A DNA stretch of 64,000 bases from Neoroseomonas terrae (lineage in GTDB: Bacteria; Pseudomonadota; Alphaproteobacteria; Acetobacterales; Acetobacteraceae), in the NCBI RefSeq assembly GCF_018129025.1, contig NZ_JAAEDI010000006.1:166602-230601 (forward strand), written 5' to 3'. Positions 8,228-17,393 of this stretch are shown in pieces (positions within the stretch are counted from its first letter, which is position 1; every line of letters starts with the position of its first letter). A program made the translations under genes and the position numbers. The notes under the pieces are model-generated. The model made no database searches. It saw nothing but the letters and a program-made list of their open reading frames with translations, and was not told where the DNA came from.

Positions 8228-8923
8228 ATGACCAGCGCAGACCAGCAGAAGAAGGCCGTCGGCAAGGCCGCCGCGGCGCTGATCCAGCCGGGCACCGTCG
8301 TCGGCCTCGGCACCGGCTCCACGGCGAAGTTCTTCGTGGATGCGCTGGCGGCGCGCGGCCTCGACATCGCCTGCGTGCCGACCTCGCGCCAGACGGCGGA
8401 GCAGGCCGAAGGTCTCGGGATGCGGCTGGTGGACCTCGATGCCGTGGAGCACATCGACATCACGGTCGACGGCGCCGACGAGATCGGCCCGGGCCTGGCG
8501 CTGATCAAGGGCGCCGGCGGCGCGCTGCTGCGCGAGAAGCTGGTCTGGACGCTGTCCCGCCGCTGCATCGTCATCGCGGATGCGAGCAAGCATGTCGCGC
8601 AACTCGGCACCGTCTTCGCCCTGCCGATCGAGGTCGTCCCCTTCGGCCACGGCACCACGGCGGCCCGCATCCGCGCGGTGCTCCAGGCCTGCGGCGTTGG
8701 CAGCGCGGTCACGCTCCGCATGAAGGGCGATGCGCCGTATCTGACCGACAACGGCAACCTGATCTACGACGCGCAATGCGGCGCCATCGGCGATCCGGGC
8801 CAGCTCGCAACCCGCCTGAAGGCGACGACGGGCGTCGTCGAGCACGGCCTCTTTGTCGGCATGGCGACCGAGGGGCTACTGGCGACCGATGACGGCGTGC
8901 GGTCCCTGGCCGGCCCGACATAG
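8228..8923 (+). CDS. rpiA: Ribose-5-phosphate isomerase A
   Basis: A 231-residue enzyme interconverting ribose 5-phosphate and ribulose 5-phosphate in the pentose phosphate pathway. Motifs are VVGLGTGSTAKFF, DITVDGADEIGP, LALIKGAGGALLREK and MKGDAPYLTDNGNLIYD; the catalytic Asp/Glu/Lys residues lie in these blocks. The start at 8228 is preferred: GAGGGG at 8214-8219 is 8 bases upstream and the N-terminus then aligns with the E. coli enzyme. An in-frame ATG at 8222 overlaps the stop of the ATPase gene and is an alternative adding two residues. Confidence 0.95.
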   Translation: MTSADQQKKAVGKAAAALIQPGTVVGLGTGSTAKFFVDALAARGLDIACVPTSRQTAEQAEGLGMRLVDLDAVEHIDITVDGADEIGPGLALIKGAGGALLREKLVWTLSRRCIVIADASKHVAQLGTVFALPIEVVPFGHGTTAARIRAVLQACGVGSAVTLRMKGDAPYLTDNGNLIYDAQCGAIGDPGQLATRLKATTGVVEHGLFVGMATEGLLATDDGVRSLAGPT

Positions 8924-8950
8924 CGTTCGGGCCGAGAGCGCGCGGTAGCC

Positions 8951-9949
8951 ATGGATCACCCGGGGACTGACGCGGCAGCCGCGGCGCGGATAGCCGGCGC
9001 GGTTCGCGACGCGCGCGGCCGCTTCTGCAATCCCGATGGTTCCCCCGGCGGCAAGCGGCTGAAGGATGTGGTGCGGCTGATGTTCGGCGGCGACGGCGGG
9101 CGCTGGCCGCGTCACATCATCGATCCGCCGCAGCCTGCCCCGGCCCCACCACCGCCCGGCCATGTCGCGATCACCGCCATAGGCCATGCGAGCTTCTGCA
9201 TCGCGATCGATGGCGGCCCGGTGCTGCTGACCGACCCCGTCTGGTCCCCCCGCGCCAGTCCCTTCCGCTTCATCGGCCCGCGACGCGCCCGCGCCCCCGG
9301 CCAGGAGCTGGAAGCCCTGCCGCGCCCAGACGCCGTGCTGGTGTCGCATTGCCACTACGATCATCTCGATCTCGCGACGCTCTCTCGGCTCGCGGGGATG
9401 GGCGCGCCGCCTGTCGTCACCGGCCTCGGCAACGCGGCGCTGATCCGCCGGTCAGGCCTGAGCGACGTCACCGAGCTCGACTGGTGGCAGGCGCATGAAC
9501 TGCCGGGCGGCCACCGCATCACCTACCTGCCGATGCGGCATGGCTCGGCGCGCACGCTGCGCGATACCTGCCGCGCATTATGGGGCGGATTCGCCATCGA
9601 ATCGGCCAGCGGCGCCCGCGTGTTCTTCTGCGGCGACAGCGCTTGGGGTCCTCATTTCGCGGAGATCGGCGCGCGCCTCGGCCCCTTCGACGCCGCCATG
9701 GTGCCGATCGGCGCCTATGATCCGCGCTGGTTCATGTCGTCCGTGCACATGAACCCGGAAGAGGCGATGCAGGCCCATGCCGCCCTGCGCGCGCGCACCT
9801 CCATCGCCATGCATTTCGGCGTGTTCAAGCTGACGCGGGAGCCGATCGACGAGCCGGTTCAACGCCTGCTCGCGCTGCGCGGGGACGCCGACTTCCGCAT
9901 CCCCGCCTTCGGCGAGACAATCGCCGTCCCGTTCAGCCGATCTTCTTGA
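8951..9949 (+). CDS. MBL-fold metallohydrolase, NAPE-PLD/UlaG-like
   Basis: A 332-residue metallo-beta-lactamase-fold protein. The metal site [10 protein letters not shown] (about residues 134-143) has the HxHxDH signature with DH following; FFCGDSAWG supplies the bridging Asp, and [10 protein letters not shown] the last His. Together with [11 protein letters not shown] near residue 75 this is the N-acyl-phosphatidylethanolamine phospholipase D-like branch. The natural substrate is unknown. The gene begins 27 bases after rpiA, and its last 17 bases overlap the end of serS on the other strand. Confidence 0.85.
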   Translation: MDHPGTDAAAAARIAGAVRDARGRFCNPDGSPGGKRLKDVVRLMFGGDGGRWPRHIIDPPQPAPAPPPPGHVAITAIGHASFCIAIDGGPVLLTDPVWSPRASPFRFIGPRRARAPGQELEALPRPDAVLVSHCHYDHLDLATLSRLAGMGAPPVVTGLGNAALIRRSGLSDVTELDWWQAHELPGGHRITYLPMRHGSARTLRDTCRALWGGFAIESASGARVFFCGDSAWGPHFAEIGARLGPFDAAMVPIGAYDPRWFMSSVHMNPEEAMQAHAALRARTSIAMHFGVFKLTREPIDEPVQRLLALRGDADFRIPAFGETIAVPFSRSS

Positions 9950-11201
9950 CCCCGCCCATGAAGGGCAGCAGCGCCTCCGGCACGCGGATGCTGCCATCCT
10001 CGTTCTGGTAGGTCTCCATCACCGCGATCAGCGCGCGTCCGAGGGCGACGCCCGACCCGTTCAGCGTGTGCAGGAAGACGTTGCCCTTGCCTTCCTTCGG
10101 CTTGTAGCGGCCGTTCATCCGCCGCGCCTGGAAGTCCCGCGTGTTGGAGCAGGATGAGATCTCCCGCCACGCCTGCTGTCCGGGCAGCCAGACCTCGAGG
10201 TCATAGGTCCGCGCCGCGCCGAAGCCGGTATCACCGGCGCACAGGAACACCCGCCGCCAGGTCAGGCCGAGATCGGTCAGCACCCGCTCCGCGCAGCGCG
10301 TCATGCGCTCGTGCTCGGCGCCCGATTCCTCCGGCGTGGTGATGGAGACCATCTCCACCTTCCAGAACTGGTGCTGGCGCAGCATGCCGCGCGTGTCGCG
10401 CCCGGCGCTGCCGGCTTCCGACCGGAAGCAGGGCGTCAGCGCCGTCAGGCGTATCGGCAGATCGGCCTCGGGCAGGATCGCATCCATCGCGAAGCCGGTC
10501 AGCGGCACTTCCGCGGTCGGGATCAGCCAGCGCCCGTCGGTGGTGCGGAACAGGTCATCGGCGAATTTCGGCAGCTTGTCGGTGCCGTAGGCGACGGCGT
10601 CGTTGACCAGCAGCGGCACCGACGCCTCGGTGTAGGCATGCGCCTCGGTGTGCAACGCCAGCATCCACTGACCCAGCGCGCGTTCCAGCCGCGCGAGCCC
10701 GCCTTTCAGGACGGTGAAGCGCGCGCCGGCGATCTTCGCCGCCGTGCCGAAATCCATCAGCCCCAGCGCCTCGCCGAGTTCGAAATGCTGCTTCGGCGTG
10801 AAGGAGAAGGCCGGGATCTCGCCATGCGTGTGCAGCACGACATTGGCCGCCTCGTCGGCACCATCCGGCACCTCGGCATCCAGCGTGTTGGGCAGAACCT
10901 CCAGCAGCGCGGTCTGCTCGCGCTCGGCCTCGGCGGCGGTCGCTTCCAGTGCCGCCATCTCGTCGCGCAGCGCCACGGCCTCGGCTTCCAGTGCGGCCGT
11001 ATCCCCGCCCTGGCGCTTCGCCATGCCGATCTCCTTGGCGATGGCGTTGCGGCGCGACTGCTTCTCCTGCAGGGCGGTCTGGGCGCTGCGGCGGGCCTCG
11101 TCGCGGGACAGGATCGCGGCCGAGGCCGCATCGATCCCGCGCCGTTTCAGCGCCGCGTCAAATGCCGCGGGATCAGCCCGCACCGCCCTGATGTCATGCA
11201 T
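9933..11201 (-). CDS. serS: Serine--tRNA ligase
   Basis: A 422-residue class II aminoacyl-tRNA synthetase charging tRNA-Ser. The N-terminal coiled-coil arm (about residues 30-105, Ala/Glu/Arg-rich) is followed by the catalytic core, with [19 protein letters not shown] motif 2 (here [17 protein letters not shown]) and motif 3 [16 protein letters not shown] near the C-terminus. Full length for the family. ATG 11201 lies 63 bases downstream of tatC in the usual alphaproteobacterial tatC-serS order. Confidence 0.97.
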   Translation of the reverse strand: MHDIRAVRADPAAFDAALKRRGIDAASAAILSRDEARRSAQTALQEKQSRRNAIAKEIGMAKRQGGDTAALEAEAVALRDEMAALEATAAEAEREQTALLEVLPNTLDAEVPDGADEAANVVLHTHGEIPAFSFTPKQHFELGEALGLMDFGTAAKIAGARFTVLKGGLARLERALGQWMLALHTEAHAYTEASVPLLVNDAVAYGTDKLPKFADDLFRTTDGRWLIPTAEVPLTGFAMDAILPEADLPIRLTALTPCFRSEAGSAGRDTRGMLRQHQFWKVEMVSITTPEESGAEHERMTRCAERVLTDLGLTWRRVFLCAGDTGFGAARTYDLEVWLPGQQAWREISSCSNTRDFQARRMNGRYKPKEGKGNVFLHTLNGSGVALGRALIAVMETYQNEDGSIRVPEALLPFMGGVKKIG

Positions 11202-11264
11202 CGCTCAAATGCCTCTTGAAGAATCGGACCCGTGACGTGGCGCGCCCCTTACGGCGCGCCGGGG

Positions 11265-12062
11265 TCAACTCGGATCCTGCGGCTTCGGCGCCATCCACCG
11301 CGCGGCGAGGATCGAGACCTCGTAGAGCAGGATCAGCGGCACGGCGAGGCCGATCTGGCTGATGATGTCGGGCGGCGTCAGCACGGCAGCCACCACGAAC
11401 ATGATGACGATCGCGTAGCGTCGCCCCTTGCGCAGCGACTCCACGTTCAGGATGCCGACCCGGCAGAGCAGCGTCAGCAGCACCGGAAGCTGGAAGGCGA
11501 TCCCGAAGGCCAGGATCATGTGCATGACCAGCGAGAGGTACTCGCTGACCTTCGGCAGCAGATCGACGGAGGCGCCGTCCCAGCCCCCCGGCGGAGTCGC
11601 GAAGCCGGCCAGGAAGCGCCAGGCCAGCGGGAAGATGAAGTAGTAGGCGAGCGCCGCCCCCAGCAGGAACAGGAAGGGGGAGGAGACCAGGAAGGGCAGG
11701 ATCGCCCGCTTCTCGCTGCGGTACAGGCCGGGGGCGACGAACAGCCAAAGCTGCGTCGCCCACATCGGGAAGGACAGGAACACCGCGCCGAAGAACGCCA
11801 CCTTCAGGTAGGTGACGAACGCCTCCAGCAGATGGGTGAAGATCAGCCGCGGGTTGGAATGGCCGAGATCGCGCATCACCTGGATCAGCGGCTCGGCCAG
11901 GAAGAAGTAGATCGGCTCGGCGAAATAATAGCAGCCGGCGAAGGCGATCAGGAAGGCAGCGACGGACCAGAGCAGCCGCGCGCGCAGCTCCTTCAGGTGA
12001 TCCATCAACGGCATCGCCTTGTCGTGGATCGGATCGTCGTCTTCGGTCGTTTCGGTCGCCAA
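11265..12062 (-). CDS. tatC: Sec-independent protein translocase TatC
   Basis: A 265-residue membrane protein with six transmembrane helices. The signature MPLMDHLKELRARLL near the N-terminus, FAEPIYFFLAEPL, and FLSFPMWATQLWLFVAPGLYRSEKR are all typical. It forms the twin-arginine signal receptor with TatB. The frame opens with TTG 12062, giving an acidic N-terminus normal for TatC; an ATG at 12014 is a shorter alternative, and the choice is uncertain because neither has a strong ribosome site. It starts 12 bases after tatB. Confidence 0.95.
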   Translation of the reverse strand: MATETTEDDDPIHDKAMPLMDHLKELRARLLWSVAAFLIAFAGCYYFAEPIYFFLAEPLIQVMRDLGHSNPRLIFTHLLEAFVTYLKVAFFGAVFLSFPMWATQLWLFVAPGLYRSEKRAILPFLVSSPFLFLLGAALAYYFIFPLAWRFLAGFATPPGGWDGASVDLLPKVSEYLSLVMHMILAFGIAFQLPVLLTLLCRVGILNVESLRKGRRYAIVIMFVVAAVLTPPDIISQIGLAVPLILLYEVSILAARWMAPKPQDPS

Positions 12063-12074
12063 GGAAGCGGTCGC

Positions 12075-12653
12075 CTACACGCTCGGGTTGGTGGGGGCCG
12101 GCCGTGGCGGCTCGGGCTGGTGCGCCGGCAGCGGCTGCGGCACGGCGGCGACCGGCGTCGCCGGGGCCGGTGCAGCCTCGGTCGGCGGCACGAAGGCCGG
12201 TGCGGGCGGGGGTGCCGGCAGCGGGGGCGGCGGGGCCGGCGGGGCCGCCCAGCGCGCGACGTCGGGCGGCACGAAGGCCGGTGCGTTTTCCGGCACCGGC
12301 GGCGGTTCATAGGCAGGCGGCGGGGTGTAGCTGCCGCCGGGGATCATCGGATCCTCGAACGCCTTGCGCACCGAACCGTCGGAATCGACCGCCTTGGTGA
12401 TCTGCCCCTTGATGTCGAAGGACCGGATCTCGCTGATCGTGTTGCGGACGTCAGCGATCTGGTTGCGCACGTCCTCGAGCTTGGCCTCACGGACCAGCTC
12501 ATCGGCCTGCTGCTGGAACTCGGCGACCTTGCGGCGCAGGGACTGGATACCCTTCGCAATGCCCTTGATGGCATCGGGCAGGTCCCTGGGCCCGATGACG
12601 ACGAGCGCCACCACCGCGATCAAGGCGATCTCTGACCAATCGAGCCCTAGCAT
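12075..12653 (-). CDS. tatB: Sec-independent protein translocase TatB
   Basis: A 192-residue protein: one N-terminal helix (about residues 7-22, EIALIAVVALVVIGPRDLP, with the conserved GP hinge), an amphipathic and coiled region to about residue 80, then a long Pro/Ala-rich tail. TatB forms the substrate-binding complex with TatC. ATG 12653 (MLGLDWSEI) is chosen because AAGGA lies a few bases upstream; eight extra codons upstream are possible. The tail (about 95 residues) is long for the family and low in complexity. tatA is not beside it. Confidence 0.92.
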   Translation of the reverse strand: MLGLDWSEIALIAVVALVVIGPRDLPDAIKGIAKGIQSLRRKVAEFQQQADELVREAKLEDVRNQIADVRNTISEIRSFDIKGQITKAVDSDGSVRKAFEDPMIPGGSYTPPPAYEPPPVPENAPAFVPPDVARWAAPPAPPPPLPAPPPAPAFVPPTEAAPAPATPVAAVPQPLPAHQPEPPRPAPTNPSV

Positions 12654-12739
12654 GCGTTCCTTGTCCCTCGGCGCCACTGCCGGCGGGGGACGCCCCGTTA
12701 GCAGGAAGCCGGCATCTCGCCAATGCGGCGCACTGATAT

Positions 12740-13786
12740 CTAGGGTGCCTCGGGCGGAAAGACGAAGGCCCGTTCGGGATCGATCGCCACCGTTACACGT
12801 TCGCCGCGCGACAGGCGCCGCCCGGCCGGCAGGCGCGCGTGCAGCCGAAGCACCCCCCCTGCCCCGTCCGGCAGCGCAAGATGTACCAGCGTGGTGGCCC
12901 CCAACATACGGCAGGCCTCGACCTCCGCCTGATGGGCGGCAGCCGTGCCGATCTGGAGCCCTTCCGGCCGCACCAGGACCTCGACCGCAGCCCCCTCAGG
13001 CTGGCCCGCGGCCGGCAAGGCGCCGATCGCCGTCGTCGCCTGACCGCCGCGCACCCGGCTCGGCAGCCGGTTCACCTCGCCAAGGAAGGTCGCGACGTAG
13101 CGGTCGGTCGGTCCGAAATACAGCGCCTCCGGCGGGCCGAGCTGCAAAATGCGCCCTTCCCGCATCAGCGCGATGCGGTCGCCCATGAACATCGCCTCCT
13201 CGGCATCATGGGTCACCAGCAGGGTCGCGATCCCCGCGTTCTGGAGAACGTGCAGTGTATCGTCGCGAACCTGCTCCCGCAGCCGGGCGTCCAGGCTGGC
13301 GAATGCCTCGTCCAGCAGCAGCACCGCCGGGCGCGGCGCCAGCGCTCGGGCCAGCGCCACGCGCTGCTGCTGCCCGCCCGACAGCATGTGCGGATAGGCA
13401 TCCCGATAGGTGTCGAGTCCGACGAGGGCCAGCGCCTCGCTCACCCTCGGGGCGCGTTCCGCACGCGAGGCGAAGCGCAGCCCGAATGCGACGTTCTCGG
13501 CGACGCTCAGATGCGGGAACAGCGCGTAGTCCTGGAAGACGAAGCCGACCCCACGCCGTTCCGGCGGCACCTCCCGGCCCGGCTTGGCCATCACCTGGCC
13601 GCCCAGTTCGATCCGCCCGGCCTGCAACGGCTCAAGCCCCGCGGCGAGGCGCAGCAGCGTCGTCTTGCCGCAGCCCGAGGCACCGAGCAGGCAGACGATC
13701 TCGCCTGGCGCAACCGACAGGCCGATGCCGCGCAGAACTGGCAGATCACCGTAGGCGTGGTGGATATCGTGGAATTCCAGGGTCAC
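12740..13786 (-). CDS. ABC transporter ATP-binding protein, FbpC/PotA-like
   Basis: A 348-residue importer-type ATPase. Walker A GASGCGKTT (about residues 36-44), Q-loop FVFQDYALFPHLSV, signature LSGGQQQRVALARAL, Walker B VLLLDEAFASLD, switch His in LLVTHDAEEAMFM. The C-terminal 120 residues look like a TOBE regulatory domain, as in iron(III), spermidine or molybdate importers; the substrate is undetermined. The start is GTG 13786 with AGGAA just upstream. No permease or binding protein gene is adjacent, so it is an orphan, lying between tatB and scpB where tatA commonly sits. Confidence 0.9.
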   Translation of the reverse strand: MTLEFHDIHHAYGDLPVLRGIGLSVAPGEIVCLLGASGCGKTTLLRLAAGLEPLQAGRIELGGQVMAKPGREVPPERRGVGFVFQDYALFPHLSVAENVAFGLRFASRAERAPRVSEALALVGLDTYRDAYPHMLSGGQQQRVALARALAPRPAVLLLDEAFASLDARLREQVRDDTLHVLQNAGIATLLVTHDAEEAMFMGDRIALMREGRILQLGPPEALYFGPTDRYVATFLGEVNRLPSRVRGGQATTAIGALPAAGQPEGAAVEVLVRPEGLQIGTAAAHQAEVEACRMLGATTLVHLALPDGAGGVLRLHARLPAGRRLSRGERVTVAIDPERAFVFPPEAP

Positions 13787-13901
13787 TGTTCCTGTCCTTG
13801 GACAGCGTGGGCCGGCCCGTTGGCCGGGATGCCTCCGCGCCGGGACGTGGCGCATCGGTCGCAATCGGAGCAGGCCGCGCGGTGGCGCAGAGAGCCGATG
13901 G

Positions 13902-14906
13902 TCACGGCGCAGGCGTAGGCGGCGTATCCTCGCCCTCCGCGGCCTCGGGTTCGGGCTCGGCTGCCGTTTCCTCGCTTCCCTCGACCGCGGGGCCCGGCGC
14001 GCCTGGCGTGTCGTCGCGCTCCGTGACAGCCGGCTCGGACGCCAGCGATGCATCCGCGGCGCTGGGTTCCGCGGCGGGCGGCGCCCGTCCCGGCGCGGCG
14101 GCCGGGCCGAGCGGCAGCGCCGGTCCGGTCTCGGCCGTCACCAGTTCCTCCTTGCGGGGCAGGTCCGACAGCGCCTTCAGCGCGAACTGCTCCAGGAACT
14201 TCGGCGTCGTGCCCCACAGGGTTGGCCGGCCTGGTACCTCTCGACGGCCGCGCGGGGCCACCAGGCCGAGTTCCAGAAGCGCCTCCAGCGTCGTCTGGGC
14301 CAGCGCGGCGCCGCGAATCTCCTCAATCTCGCCGCGGGTGCAGGGCTGGTGGTAGGCGATGATGGACAGCGCCTCCATCGCCGCGCGCGGCAGGCGCCGC
14401 GGCGCCTGGACCACCTTCGTCAGCCGTGCCGCGAGATCCGGCGCCGTGCGGAACGCCCAGCCACCGGCGACCTCGGCCAGCACCACGCCGCGGCCCTCGC
14501 AGGCCTCCGCGAGCGCCGCCATGACCGTGCCGGCGGTCAGCTCTTCGGGCAGGATGGCGCCCAGCATCGCCGCGGTCACGGGCCGGTCGGAGGCGAAGAC
14601 CAGCGCCTCCGCCAGCCGCACGGCGGCGGCCAGCAGGTCGGGGTCCAGGCCCGCATCCTCAGGCGGAGCGTCCTGCCCTTGGCTGTCCGCGGGGGCATCA
14701 TCCTCGCGAGGCGCCGAAGCCGCGGCATCATCGGCCGGCTCCTGCCCCGCGGTCGTGGCGGGGCCTGCCTCGGCCGGCGCGCCCGCTTCGCCGCCGTCTG
14801 CAGCAGCTTCGTCCCGCGGGACAGCGCCCTCCGCCCCGGCCCCCGTCATCGTGTCCTCGGCCGGCCCATGCTGGGGCGGCTCCGGCGCCTCAGGCTGGTT
14901 GGTCAT
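13902..14906 (-). CDS. scpB: Segregation and condensation protein B, with long acidic extensions
   Basis: A 334-residue ScpB, the winged-helix kleisin partner that binds ScpA and Smc for chromosome condensation. The core (about residues 88-255) has LAEALVFASDRPVT, AMEALSIIAYHQPCTRGEIE, IRG, LLELGLVAPRGRREVPGRP and the LWGTTPKFLEQFAL ending. It is flanked by an Ala/Glu/Asp-rich N-terminal stretch of about 85 residues and a similar C-terminal tail of about 70, making it much longer than the usual ~200 residues. It overlaps the end of scpA by 17 bases. Confidence 0.93.
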   Translation of the reverse strand: MTNQPEAPEPPQHGPAEDTMTGAGAEGAVPRDEAAADGGEAGAPAEAGPATTAGQEPADDAAASAPREDDAPADSQGQDAPPEDAGLDPDLLAAAVRLAEALVFASDRPVTAAMLGAILPEELTAGTVMAALAEACEGRGVVLAEVAGGWAFRTAPDLAARLTKVVQAPRRLPRAAMEALSIIAYHQPCTRGEIEEIRGAALAQTTLEALLELGLVAPRGRREVPGRPTLWGTTPKFLEQFALKALSDLPRKEELVTAETGPALPLGPAAAPGRAPPAAEPSAADASLASEPAVTERDDTPGAPGPAVEGSEETAAEPEPEAAEGEDTPPTPAP

Positions 14907-15648
14907 CCGCGGCACCCTCCTCGGTCCGGCGGCGCACCATGATGGGCCCGAAGGCCTCGTCCTGGCGGATCTCGATCCCGCCGCCGCGCGCCATCTCCAG
15001 CCCCGCCACCAGCGTGCTGGCAAGGGCGGCGCGACGTTCCACCGGATCGAGGATGGTATCGGGCAGGAAGCCCTGCAACACGGACCAGGACGGCAGCGCG
15101 CCGACCAGCCGGGTCAGCCGTTCCAGCGCCTCCTGCACCGTGAACAGCTTGCGCGGTTTGGGTCGGTAGGGCCGCTTCGCCAGCGCCCGCCGCCGCGCCG
15201 CGACATAGGCCTGGAGCAGCGACGGCAGGTCGGCATGCAGCCCCGACCGATCCTCGACCCGCAGGCTTTCCGGCGCGCCGCGGGCGAAGACGTCATGCCC
15301 CAGCCAGGGCCGCCGGTTCAGCCACAGGGAGGCCGCGCGCATCCGTTCCAGTTCGACCAGCCGCTCGGCGAGCTGTTCGGCGAGCACCTCGGCATCCTCG
15401 CCCTCGGCTTCCTCGGGCGGTACCAGCAGGCGGGATTTCAGCCAGGCCAGCCAGGCCGCCATCACCAGCCAGTCGGCCGCCAGTTCCAGCCGCACCTGCC
15501 GCGCGCCCTCAATGACCGCGAGATATTGGTCCACCAGCGCGACGATCGAGATCTTCGCGATATCGACCTTCTGCGACCGCGCGAGTTCCAGCAGCAGGTC
15601 GAGCGGCCCCTCGAACCCGTCCAGCGTCAGGTGCAGCGATTCGCTCAC
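14890..15648 (-). CDS. scpA: Segregation and condensation protein A
   Basis: A 252-residue kleisin. The N-terminal signature DGFEGPLDLLLELARSQKVD is canonical, followed by the ISIVALVDQYLAV helix and LAADWLVMAAWLAWLKSRLLVP. The C-terminal winged helix binds the Smc head. It overlaps the M50 protease gene by four bases upstream and scpB downstream, so it belongs to a tightly coupled minus-strand operon. Confidence 0.95.
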   Translation of the reverse strand: MSESLHLTLDGFEGPLDLLLELARSQKVDIAKISIVALVDQYLAVIEGARQVRLELAADWLVMAAWLAWLKSRLLVPPEEAEGEDAEVLAEQLAERLVELERMRAASLWLNRRPWLGHDVFARGAPESLRVEDRSGLHADLPSLLQAYVAARRRALAKRPYRPKPRKLFTVQEALERLTRLVGALPSWSVLQGFLPDTILDPVERRAALASTLVAGLEMARGGGIEIRQDEAFGPIMVRRRTEEGAADDQPA

Positions 15649-16352
15649 CGTCCGTCCTCATGGCCCGTGATGGCGACCACGAACTCGAAGGCCGGCTGGA
15701 CGACCTCGCGCAGGAAGATGTCCATCGGGTTCCAGGACGGGATCGCCATCGGCAGGATGAACAGGCCCAGCAGCACGATCATGATGCCGTAGGGCTCGAG
15801 GCGCGCCACCGCCATGGCCGGGCCGCGCGGCAGGATGCCGACCAGGATGCGCCCGCCATCCAGCGGCGGCAGCGGCAGCAGGTTGAACAGGCCGAGCACC
15901 AGGTTCGTCAGCACGGACAGCACGCATATCCGCGCCAGGAACCAGGCCAGGTCGGGACCCAGCAGATTCTCGCCCGCGACTACCAGATGCACCAGCAGCG
16001 CCGCCGCGACCGCCAGCGCGGCATTCATCGCCGGCCCGGCCGCGGCGACCAGGACCATGCCCCAGCGCGGATTGCGCAGCCGCCAGATATCGACCGGCAC
16101 CGGCTTGGCCCAGCCGAACACCCCCTGCACATGCCCGATCGCGAGCAATTGCCCGGCCACCATGACGCCGGGCAGGATCAGCGTGCCGACCGGATCGACA
16201 TGACGCAGCGGGTTGATGCTGATCCGCCCGGCGCGCTTCGCCGTGTCGTCGCCCAGCCACAGGGCGGCATAGCCATGCGCGGCCTCATGCAGCGTGATGG
16301 CGAGCACGGCGGCGATCACCGCCGCCGCCACCTCCGGCAACCAGTCGGGCAT
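15645..16352 (-). CDS. Site-2 protease family (M50) membrane metalloprotease
   Basis: A 235-residue polytopic membrane protein of the short bacterial M50 subgroup that is typically beside scpA. Zinc site HEAAH (about residues 22-26, in ITLHEAAHGYAA), RISINPLRHVDPVGT, and the second-site motif NLLPLPPLDGGRI are all present, so it should be an active intramembrane protease or homologue. Its substrate is not known. ATG 16352 overlaps the TGA of nagZ, implying coupling. Confidence 0.93.
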   Translation of the reverse strand: MPDWLPEVAAAVIAAVLAITLHEAAHGYAALWLGDDTAKRAGRISINPLRHVDPVGTLILPGVMVAGQLLAIGHVQGVFGWAKPVPVDIWRLRNPRWGMVLVAAAGPAMNAALAVAAALLVHLVVAGENLLGPDLAWFLARICVLSVLTNLVLGLFNLLPLPPLDGGRILVGILPRGPAMAVARLEPYGIMIVLLGLFILPMAIPSWNPMDIFLREVVQPAFEFVVAITGHEDGR

Positions 16353-17383
16353 CAGGCGGGCCGCGCGGTCGGGTCGTCGCCGGGGGCCGCCGCGGCCAGG
16401 GCACCGAGCGCGGCATCGCGCAGCGCGCGCAATGCCTCCGGGCGCCGAAAATGGAATGCCTCGGAAGCCGCACGCGCCTGCGCCAGCCGCTCCGCGGTCC
16501 GGTCGGTCAGCGGCGGGCAAGCCGACAGCAGCGCAGCCGTATCCGAAAGCCGTCCCGTGCAGTGCAACACCACGTCGCAGCCGGCGGCGAGCGCCGCGCC
16601 GGCCAGATCGTTCGACGCACCGTCCAGCGCGCCCATCGCCAAATCATCCGTCACCAGAACGCCCTCGAACCCAATCTCGCCACGGATGACGTCCCTGATC
16701 ACCGCAGGGGAGATGGTGGCGGGCAGCGCCCGATCCCAGGCTTCATAGAGCACGTGGGCGGTCATCGCCCAAGCGCCGGACCCAGCCAGGGCGCGGAAGG
16801 GCGCGATGTCGGCCGCGAGGTCGGCCGCCGCGGCCGCGACGCGCGGCAGTTCATGATGGCTGTCGGCCAGCGCCCGTCCATGGCCGGGGATGTGCTTGAT
16901 CACCGGTATCGTCCCCGCCGCCTGCAACCCGGCGACGAAGGCCGCGCCGAGCCGGGCGACCGTGGCGGGGTCCCCGCCGAAGGCTCGGTCACCGATCACG
17001 CCATGGGCGCCGGGCAGCCGCAGGTCCAGCACAGGCGCGCAGACCACGTCCAGCCCCGCCTGCCGGCAGGTGCGGCCAAGAAGCTCCGCATTGGCGCGCA
17101 GCGCAGCCTCGGACGCGTGCTCAAAGGCGGCGGCGGCCGGGAAGCGCTCCCAGTGCGGCGGCTTCAGCCGGGCGACGCGGCCGCCTTCCTGGTCCACCAG
17201 GATCGGCGCCTCGGCGCCCAGGATGTCCCGGATCTCCCCGGTCAGCGCGCGGAGTTGCTCGGGATCGGCCACGTTGCGCGCGAACAGGATGGTGCCGACC
17301 GGCCGGCGGTCACGCAGCAGCGCGGCTTCCTCGGCCGTCAGCCGCGGCCCGGACAGGCCGATGATCGCCGCGCGGGGGGTCAC
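16352..17383 (-). CDS. nagZ: Beta-N-acetylhexosaminidase
   Basis: A 343-residue GH3 enzyme that removes N-acetylglucosamine from anhydromuropeptides in peptidoglycan recycling, in the cytoplasm. Signature KHIPGHGRALADSHHELP (about residues 162-179) contains the catalytic His/Asp dyad, and DQEGGRVARLKPPHW and VLVTDDLAMGAL (Asp nucleophile) are seen. It starts 10 bases after the SPOR protein gene and is coupled to the M50 protease gene. Confidence 0.95.
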   Translation of the reverse strand: MTPRAAIIGLSGPRLTAEEAALLRDRRPVGTILFARNVADPEQLRALTGEIRDILGAEAPILVDQEGGRVARLKPPHWERFPAAAAFEHASEAALRANAELLGRTCRQAGLDVVCAPVLDLRLPGAHGVIGDRAFGGDPATVARLGAAFVAGLQAAGTIPVIKHIPGHGRALADSHHELPRVAAAAADLAADIAPFRALAGSGAWAMTAHVLYEAWDRALPATISPAVIRDVIRGEIGFEGVLVTDDLAMGALDGASNDLAGAALAAGCDVVLHCTGRLSDTAALLSACPPLTDRTAERLAQARAASEAFHFRRPEALRALRDAALGALAAAAPGDDPTARPA

Positions 17384-17393
17384 GGCAGGATCG

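Noticed and set aside
10311..12635. Long plus-strand open frames opposite serS, tatC and tatB.
   Set aside because: They are Arg/His/Gly-rich reverse-strand shadows of well-identified genes.
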